Shown here one piece after another: positions 53,806 to 60,530 of a DNA stretch of 60,530 bases. This DNA comes from Priapulus caudatus (lineage: Eukaryota; Priapulida; Priapulimorpha; Priapulimorphida; Priapulidae): positions 81,813 to 142,342 of the forward strand of contig NW_014577562.1 in assembly GCF_000485595.1 (NCBI RefSeq), written 5' to 3'. How positions within the stretch are numbered: the stretch's first letter is position 1; the number at the start of each line of letters is the position of its first letter. The position numbers were made by a program, and so were the translations under genes. Below the pieces are notes generated by a model. The model did not search any database, had not been told where the DNA came from, and worked only from the letters and a program-made list of their open reading frames with translations.

Positions 53806-53969
53806 TGTGACAATATTGTATTTGTGATATTACAACATCTCAATGTTATAATGTTTGTAACCACAGATGGCGCCACAGTCAGCAGCATGGCTGCACAGTT
53901 GCCAATAAACTAGTCTCATTCATTAATGACTTTCTCTCTTTGATTACTCACGAAACGCGTAATGTAACA
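53806..53969 (+). repeat. 3' LTR of the Mag-like Gypsy element, 164 bases
   Basis: Begins TGTGACAATATTG and ends CGCGTAATGTAACA, so the termini are TGT and ACA. It contains GATGGCGCCACAG and AATAAA (53905) as a possible polyadenylation signal. The short length suits Mag-like or Steamer-like elements. No partner LTR was found 5' of gag. Confidence 0.75.
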
Positions 53970-54419
53970 AAGTACAGGTAAACAAATCACACCGAGTAAA
54001 CGGACTTCTATGTATTCTGCAGTAAACACGCACAGTTACCAGCTCGCAGCTCGCACGCCCCCAGATTCCCCACTGTATACAGTGTATTATATAGTGTATA
54101 TAGTGTATGACGCCCAATGCAGAGTGCGAAATTAACGCGAGTCCGGATCGAGTCGAATACTTCCTGATTTACTGTCGAACTCCCTGATTTGACATATGGA
54201 TATGCAGGAGCCCGTGTGACTCCCTGAAAATTAATTCTGCTATACGGTACTAACTAGTTCATTCCATAGCATGGCCTCGCGGATTTACCGTCTTTTTTTC
54301 AGCAAGTGTTCCAAGAAAATTTGGCAGACGTGCACCGCAAATGTCCTGCAATGTGCATAATATATATGTACGTATATGTATATATATCACTAGAAAGCAG
54401 AGACGCAACCAAGAGATCA

Positions 54420-54433
54420 TGCGTGCGCACGCA

Positions 54434-54485
<52 letters not shown>

Positions 54486-54487
54486 GG
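54420..54487. repeat. GCAC and AC microsatellite
   Basis: GCACGCAC units followed by ACACAC units. The frames on both strands over 54259-54539 are artefacts. The rest of 53970-54960 has no recognisable gene. Confidence 0.95.
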
Positions 54488-54964
54488 TGCCTGCATACGC
54501 ACACACGCAGTCATGCGCGAGCATACTCATGATTGCTAATACAGTACGTACAGCCAACGAATGGCGTTATGTGATACACGATGTACACAGTGACTGTGTG
54601 AACGCAGACAAGCTCGCTCATCATTTGACTTGTTGCTGTGTGCATATATGTGGTGTACATGACTGTACGCAGTGATTGCTTCATTCATATCGTTCACTTG
54701 CTCATTATGCATACTCGTTGCAGCAATCGCAAGGCAGCTAATACAATGTATACCCGCATAACATACATTGTATAAGTCGACCAAACTCATTTTCGTAAGT
54801 TGACACAAATCTGCTGGTCCCAAAAGTGTCGACTTATGCGAGCTACTGCAAAAAGTAAAACCCATACTAAAATGTTGTTCTGTAATTATACTCACTTAGA
54901 AACCATTTGACAGCGATACTGATACCTGTGTCAGTGAAGTGAGTGAACCCTAACTATGGCTCAA

Positions 54965-55187
54965 GGGGTCGTTGTCGTAACAGGTACTACAGATATGAAC
55001 CCGAGGTACATATATGTATACACAAAGTGTACCAGACTTGTACTACAGAAGTGTACCATAACCCTAACACTAACCCTAACCCTAACTCTAACCCTAAACA
55101 TACCTCATATAAAAATATAAACCTAATACTAAACAACCTAAAACTACCTCGGGTACATATCTGTAGTACCTGTTACAAAAACGACCC
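54965..55187. mobile_element. Second copy of the telomere-repeat foldback element
   Basis: Diverged copy of 7735-7984: same inverted ends (GGGGTCGTTGTCGTAACAGG and the inverse at 55168-55187), same TACACAAAGTGTACCAGACT block, and a TAACCC-type core at 55060-55100. Confidence 0.88.
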
Positions 55188-55302
55188 TTCGTGCCTAACT
55201 ATGCCCTATTCCCCTACGCCGGTAGAAAGGAACCTAGCCTAACTTACCAACTTTTTTATGTATTTCAACACTTGACCTGGCTCTAGTACTATAGCTCATC
55301 CC

Positions 55303-55530
55303 TCAGGGTACTATCGGAGGGTACCCTGGGTACGGTTCGATATATCGGAACGTACCCTGGTAACTATCTGATATGGTTAGGGTTAGGGTTAGGGTTACCC
55401 GGTTAGGGTTAGGGAGTAGGCGACTCCCTAGACTCGTTAGTGGAGTAGGCGAGGTACGGTCCGGCATATTAGATAGTACGTTCCAATATATCGAACCGTA
55501 CCCAGGGTACCCTCCGATAGTACCCTGGGG
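55303..55530. mobile_element. Different foldback element with TTAGGG core
   Basis: The inverted ends AGGGTACTATCGGAGGGTAC and GTACCCTCCGATAGTACCCT, with arms of about 50-70 bases, enclose GGTTAGGG units at 55375-55412. It is itself nested between CTCTAGTACTATAG-type ends at 55280 and 55555. Confidence 0.85.
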
Positions 55531-55868
55531 GACATAGACCCTCTCAGCAGTACTATAGCCCGCGTACAGTTGCCGCAGGCCGCTGTAGTCTGTACGCGGG
55601 CTATAGTACTACTAGGGCACAGGCACTTGAAGCGTTTCAACTGTAAACATACGTCGCCGCCGCCATTGCGCGCACACTGACACATCTTACTATAAATTGG
55701 AGATTTTCTGTGTGTGTGTGTATGTGTGTCCGGCTATACGTTTCCGCACCGCTCAACGGATCCTCTCCAAACTTGGTCGAAACATTCTACAGATCTTAAC
55801 ACGTTGCATGGGCTAAGTATTTTTTTTCAGTTTCATTTTTTTCACATTCCACCTTTAAAAACATTAAA

Positions 55869-55961
55869 ATATAAATAACCAAGTTAATTGTTACTCAACC
55901 GTGCTGGTATGAAACGTACCGCTGACGTTTCGCCTCCTGTCAGGAAGCTTTCTCAAAGCTA
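55869..55961 (+). repeat. 93-bp exact direct repeat, copy 1
   Basis: Identical to 60410-60502. It includes CCGTGCTGGTATGAAACGTA and GACGTTTCGCCTCCTGTCAG. Phrases like this are common at ends of Penelope-like elements, but no reverse transcriptase or GIY-YIG domain was found nearby. Confidence 0.9.
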
Positions 55962-56887
55962 AAATAGCAGCGGCCTACTGAGCGAAACGCAGCCATCTGC
56001 GCGAGCTAACTACAGGGCGGATTGAGACAGCTGTGCGATGAGGATCCAACCAGGCTTCTGTGAAGGCTGCTATGGTACTCCAGCTAACGATCAAGGTGAG
56101 CACCGTCGCCCCAGGATTCCCAGTAGCGGACGGACCGTGATCCAGAGAGGAAGACTCCAGTCGCAGGCAAGACCGCGGTACGCGCCGGAGTAAGGTTGCC
56201 AGCAAGGAAATTCAAGAGTAAACGTCACGAACCAGTAATACTCAGTCGGCGTTCGAGATTAGACGGGGCAGATAAACCCAGGACAGGAGGGTAGTCTACC
56301 CACTTGTGAATGTCCCTAGCTTTGTATGTTATCCATATCCTAAGTTTTGTAACGGCTGTGTGTACTCTTGTAAACTAATAGTGAGTTTCATTATATCTGT
56401 CGCGTATGATGTCAGTGTACCTAGGGCATTTCAATAATCTGAAAATGATTGTGAATGCACTATATCAGTGTACAGGCATAACCCTAGCTAGTGATGGGGA
56501 TGTAGTGAGTATCCCATCACTAACTGTAAGCTAGCGCGCACCTAAGTGGCAAACTAGGTGCCTCAGTTAACTGGGTTTAAGAGATCGCGAGCTAGGGGCT
56601 CTCCTGTGATGGCTGAAGATGGCCTAGCAGTCACTATGCAGTTGTTAGCACTATTAAATCTACCTGCTATCTGGGCATCATCGTGCTTCTAGTGTTTATG
56701 TACGACGAGAGCAATATCAGCTTCAGTGACCTACATGTAGTAACTGGCGGACAGTGCTGAGGCAATTTACATCTAACTGCCTCAGCCAACATCCAATTCT
56801 AAATAAGTTAGCCCTCTCCCTATTCCGTGGGCCTCGATGCCATATTTTGGATACTACACGTATTACAACAGAAAACAGTATGGCTGT

Positions 56888-56966
56888 GACACACCACACA
56901 CACACACACACAGCACACACACACACACACACGAGCGACACAACACACACACATACACACACACCA
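56888..56966. repeat. CA microsatellite
   Basis: ACACAC tracts broken by AGC, GAGCG and AT interruptions. The surrounding 55962-57460 holds no confident gene. Confidence 0.9.
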
Positions 56967-57469
56967 GTGAAAATTAATTAATTTTTTTCCGGGGCTAGCT
57001 TTTTTGGCCAAACCCCACCAAAAATTTCGGGGTCTACTTTTTTCATTTTCCATGGGCTCTTTCCCACCTTCCAGGCGACTTTTTTCCAGGGCTGTTTCCT
57101 CAAATGTACACCAACAAGCACAGTGCTAATACACACGCGCGGGGGCGCACACACACCACCAGAGGGCGTAAATCCGTACCGGAGGAGTGGGGGGATGATC
57201 GGGCGATAGCCGGGGGCGAAATTAACTTGCTGCTGCCGCAGGCAGGCCCACGTGCCGTAGGCATGCCAGTGCTAGGGGGGTGTGGGGCATGCCCCCGCGG
57301 AAAATTTTGAAAATATTTAAGCCATTTTCCTGCAATCTGAGCGCATACTGTGGGCCTATATTCTCATGTCTGATAACACTATCTCAACCCTAGACTCAAC
57401 CCTACAAGTAAGGATTCAAAACACTTTTCATGACTTTTCAGAGAGCGTACACAGTTAGGTTACTATATT

Positions 57470-58188
57470 ATAGTAACAAGAGTGGATAATAGAGAAGAGT
57501 ATGTCACGGTTTTAACAGCGTTTGCATAGTTTTCAACTGGTAAATAATCTATCAATATGTGAATAAATATATTCAAACTTTACCTTGTTTTCATCTATGA
57601 TTCTCCCTTCGTCATATGACACCATCAATTTACCTGAAAATCGTATGTGTTCTTCAAAAATGTAGTTGAATACGACACGGTTTCCCACGTTTTCACGCCA
57701 TGGATGCATCTCTCCGACCCAACTTTGTTATGGCACTAGTGTTCTATGTCTTATGCGTACGCTGGGGGCCGTAAGAGAATCAGCTGCTAGCTAGCTGCGC
57801 GTGAGGCGTCATTTATTTTTAGGCACGCTGGAAACGCTGTGCACGCTGAATACAATTCGATGCCTAATATCCCATAGCGACCCCCAAAGTTCGCGTCATA
57901 GACAATAGAAACTAGTCCCATAACACAAGTTGGGTCGGAGAGATGCATCCATGCGCGTGAAAACTGTGGGAAACCGTGTCGTATTCAACTAACTTTTTGA
58001 AGAACACATACGATTTTCAGGTAAATTGGTGGTGTCATATGAACGAAGGAGAATCATAGATGAAAACAAGGTAAAGTTTGAATATATTTATTCACATATT
58101 GATAGATTATTTACTAGTTGAAAACTATGCAAAACGCTGTTAAAACCGTGACAAACTCTTCTCTATTATCCACTCTTGATAGTAATAA
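57470..58188. mobile_element. Foldback element with arms of about 275 bases
   Basis: The left arm starts near CAAGAGTGGATAATAGAGAA and runs to about 57745. The right arm (57905-58188) is its inverse, ending TTCTCTATTATCCACTCTTG. Shared blocks include GGGTCGGAGAGATGCATCCA and AACCGTGTCGTATTCAACTA. Non-coding loop. Confidence 0.88.
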
Positions 58189-58309
58189 TACATGTATTAA
58201 AACACAGGTAAGAATTGCAATTTCTCACAATTTCTTGTGTTTTTGTATGTTTGCAATCATACTTTTTGGCTATTCTTTTTTTCTCTTTTTTTTTGAATCT
58301 CAGGGCGGG

Positions 58310-58440
58310 ATATTTGTACAGGCCATCCCCCCCTCCTTCAAGAGCGGGGGGGGATGCATCGCCCCCATCCCCCCGGGATTTACGCCCCTGCACACCACAC
58401 ACACGTACGCACGCACTCACGCACGCACACACAAGTCACA
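58310..58440. repeat. G/C-run repeat with CATCGCCCCCAT motif
   Basis: Belongs to a loose group of sequences with poly-G or poly-C runs and words such as GGGATTTACGCCCCTG. Similar material lies at 16380-16600, 57230-57310 and 59390-59480. It probably represents decayed copies of one transposable element family. Confidence 0.5.
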
Positions 58441-58959
58441 ACCACAAATGCACCTTGAATAGTGAAGCTAAACATAGAACTATTACGGCTAGCGCAAATA
58501 GTGGAGTGTCTGCCTGTACGAGCGAGGAGGATCGATTGTTTATACGCGAAGTCTCTTGCGGCTGGGGTCCTGGCCCGCGTAAGGGCCCCGGAAGCTCAGG
58601 GGGTTTGAGAAAGCGGCCCCGCGAGGCACGTGTGTATGCGCTGTGCAGCATCGACGCTCGCCGTACGTGCCTGCTGGCAGGGGCGGCATTGATTGAAGTA
58701 CGGGGGGGGGGGGGCACCATTGTTTCAGCGTGGTACTAATCACTACTAAAAATGTAGAGGGTTGAGCATTGCTGGACTATATGAGAGAGCGACAGCAAAA
58801 CTCTTTCGGGGAATTGGCGAAAAAGCTACAGTTGGGAATGACACACGAGTGTGCCGGCAGGGAAAATATACGTGTGAATTTCATTAGGATTTTCCATGGA
58901 TTACCGTTTCTATAATCCTACGGGTTCGTTGGTCCTACGGGTCTACGTAGGCACGCCCG

Positions 58960-59180
58960 CAGGCACACCCGCACGCACGCATGCAGGCACGCACGCGCGC
59001 AGGCACGCACGCACGCGCACACATGCACGCAAGCACGCCCGCTGGCACACCGGCACACACAGGCACACGCACGGCGCGCAGGCACACATGCAAGCACGCC
59101 CGCAGGCACACACAGAGCACGCACGCAACGCACGCGCGCAGGCACACACGCAAGCACGCGCCCAGACACACACAGACGTA
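58960..59180. repeat. GCAGGCACAC-type low-complexity tract
   Basis: Repeats of CACGC and GCACAC with GCAGG spacers. Several overlapping frames on both strands are artefacts. Confidence 0.9.
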
Positions 59181-59489
59181 TATATATCGCGTGGGCGGCG
59201 CGCGCGCGCTTGATTGAATGCCAATACAGTACAGTACACACATGCATGCTTAAATGGTAAACACTTGATAAGCCACACGCCGTAGGCCCTACCATGAATT
59301 CAAACCGGCTGCCGCTAGCGCAGAGGGCCAAGCGAGAGCGGCAAGGCGCGGGCCGACCTGGACAATCGATTTCCAGGGCGACTTTTGCTTTTGGGGTCGC
59401 CCCCGATATCATGTTTTCGGGGGGCTCTTTTTGGCATTTCGGGGGGCGAAATCGCCCGCTGCGCCCCCGGTGTATTTTTTTCCTGCAAT

Positions 59490-59750
59490 GACACACACAC
59501 ACACACACACGCGCCACACCACACAGCAGCAGCACACACAGCACACACACCACACACAACACATACATACACATACACACACATGTATCACCACACACCA
59601 CCCCATCACACACCATACACACACAAACGCGCGCGCTGCGCACACACACACCACACGCCGCCCCCGGCACCGCGCCATAAACACACACACACACACACAC
59701 ACAACACACACACACACACACACACACACAACACACACACGCATACACAA

Positions 59751-59789
<39 letters not shown>

Positions 59790-60050
59790 TACACACACAC
59801 GCACACATAGACACACACAGATACACTACAGCACGCCAGCACACGCACACACACACACACACACTCACACACACTCACAACACACACACCCACACACACA
59901 CACACACACCGCGCGCATAAACACACACACCCACCACACACACGCATACACACACACGCATACACAAACCCATACACACACACGCACACATAGACACACA
60001 CAGATACACTACACGCACGCACACGCACACGCACACACACACATACACAG
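59490..60050. repeat. Large CA-rich microsatellite complex
   Basis: About 560 bases of ACAC tracts with regular interruptions. Two long blocks (around 59755-59840 and 59945-60025) share ACGCATACACACACACGC and ATAGACACACACAGATACAC, so a unit of about 190 bases has been duplicated. All long frames over it are artefacts. Confidence 0.95.
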
Positions 60051-60409
60051 AAAACCTTACCTGCGACATCAGGAGTTTCTTGACAGCGGGCGACTTTCTT
60101 GGGAGCGGTATCTTGTCGATGCATTATATCATATTATATATATGCTTTGGTGGCATTAGCTGGGCACTTGTTATAACCAATGTTTAACCAATGCAAGAAA
60201 CAATGTAAAAACAATGTATAAAATTTCTCTGGTTAGATTCTCTGTAGATGGAGCGACTTAGAAAATCTTAGATGGAGCGCCTTTGGTTATACATTGTTTT
60301 TTTACATTGCCATTGACATTGTGTTTTCGTGTTGTGACGTTGCACCGCGATCGGTGCAAAAATTTCGCACTATTTTAATGTTGAATAAGTTCATTCGGTT
60401 GGTAGAATA

Positions 60410-60502
60410 ATATAAATAACCAAGTTAATTGTTACTCAACCGTGCTGGTATGAAACGTACCGCTGACGTTTCGCCTCCTGTCAGGAAGCTTTCTCAAAGC
60501 TA
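60410..60502 (+). repeat. 93-bp exact direct repeat, copy 2, and edge hairpin
   Basis: Identical to 55869-55961. It runs into a hairpin at the window edge, AGGAAGCTTTCTCAAAGC with GCTTTGAGAAAGCTTCCT (60483-60530), so a foldback copy may continue beyond the window. Confidence 0.9.
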
Positions 60503-60530
60503 ACTCAGTTAGGCTTTGAGAAAGCTTCCT

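Larger units (their letters stand above)
48986..53969 (+). mobile_element. Ty3/Gypsy (Mag-like) retrotransposon, nearly complete, broken
   Basis: Order gag, protease, RT, RNase H, integrase, 3' LTR. Gag starts at 48986 and shifts frame near 49450-49500. Two zinc knuckles (CKFCAQTHNAKKEVC and CNKCHTKNHFAVC) lie near 49640-49740. The protease has DSGA (49953). RT spans about 50230-51180, with stops and frame changes near 50375-50740 and an aberrant VADD at its active site. RNase H is at 51300-51690. The integrase zinc finger is at 51960-52120 and the core at 52150-52480, with SDNGHPF and HVESA. The purine tract AAAAAGGAGAGGA precedes the LTR. Two internal duplications damage it further. Not functional. 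Confidence 0.88.

Noticed and set aside
55975-56205. 76-residue minus frame
   Set aside because: Moderately exon-like composition but no recognisable motif. It adjoins the 93-bp repeat and is probably element-derived.

Overview
This is a eukaryotic, almost certainly animal, window from a repeat-rich invertebrate genome, probably marine. I cannot name the phylum; a sponge-like or other early-branching or invertebrate lineage is a guess. The reasons are spliced genes with GT-AG introns plus one clear AT-AC minor-class intron, an animal-type caspase, a STING-fold protein, an SRSF10-type SR protein, Ty3/Gypsy elements, and many foldback DNA transposons and microsatellites. Most open frames here are low-complexity or repeat-derived and are not genes. 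All gene models below were assembled by eye from exon similarity, splice sites and reading phase.

Layout. 1-4.3 kb: repeats, including a 19-bp tandem array. 4.3-6.9 kb (minus): a split gene for the urease accessory protein UreD, with an apparent frameshift. 7-11 kb: foldback elements, including a clean TTAA-targeted nested insertion and an element carrying telomere-like repeats. 11.3-22.8 kb: a giant noisy palindrome whose arms each hold the same approximately 4.2-kb non-autonomous LTR element primed by a tRNA-His-type site. It abuts a 25-N gap and looks like an assembly artefact. 23.5-30.1 kb (plus): an SRSF10-like splicing factor in six coding exons, with a U12-type AT-AC intron just after RNP1. 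30.2-32.3 kb: Ty3/Gypsy debris and a long AC microsatellite. 33.6-36.6 kb: foldback elements.

38.2-40.1 kb (minus): the highlight. A two-exon gene encodes a 484-residue protein that reads as two STING ligand-binding domains in tandem, with no transmembrane region. 42.0-47.0 kb (minus): a caspase gene in at least six exons lies immediately upstream on the same strand. 47.2-54.0 kb: a Gypsy RT fragment and a nearly complete but broken Mag-like Gypsy element with a 164-bp 3' LTR. 54-60.5 kb: microsatellites, two more telomere-repeat foldbacks, a long foldback element and a 93-bp exact direct repeat.

How they may work together: SRSF10 and UreD have no evident link to each other or to the rest. 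The tandem STING and the caspase are same-strand neighbours, and both families are known from innate immunity and cell death, so a shared defence or death locus is a reasonable hypothesis. Nothing in the sequence proves it.
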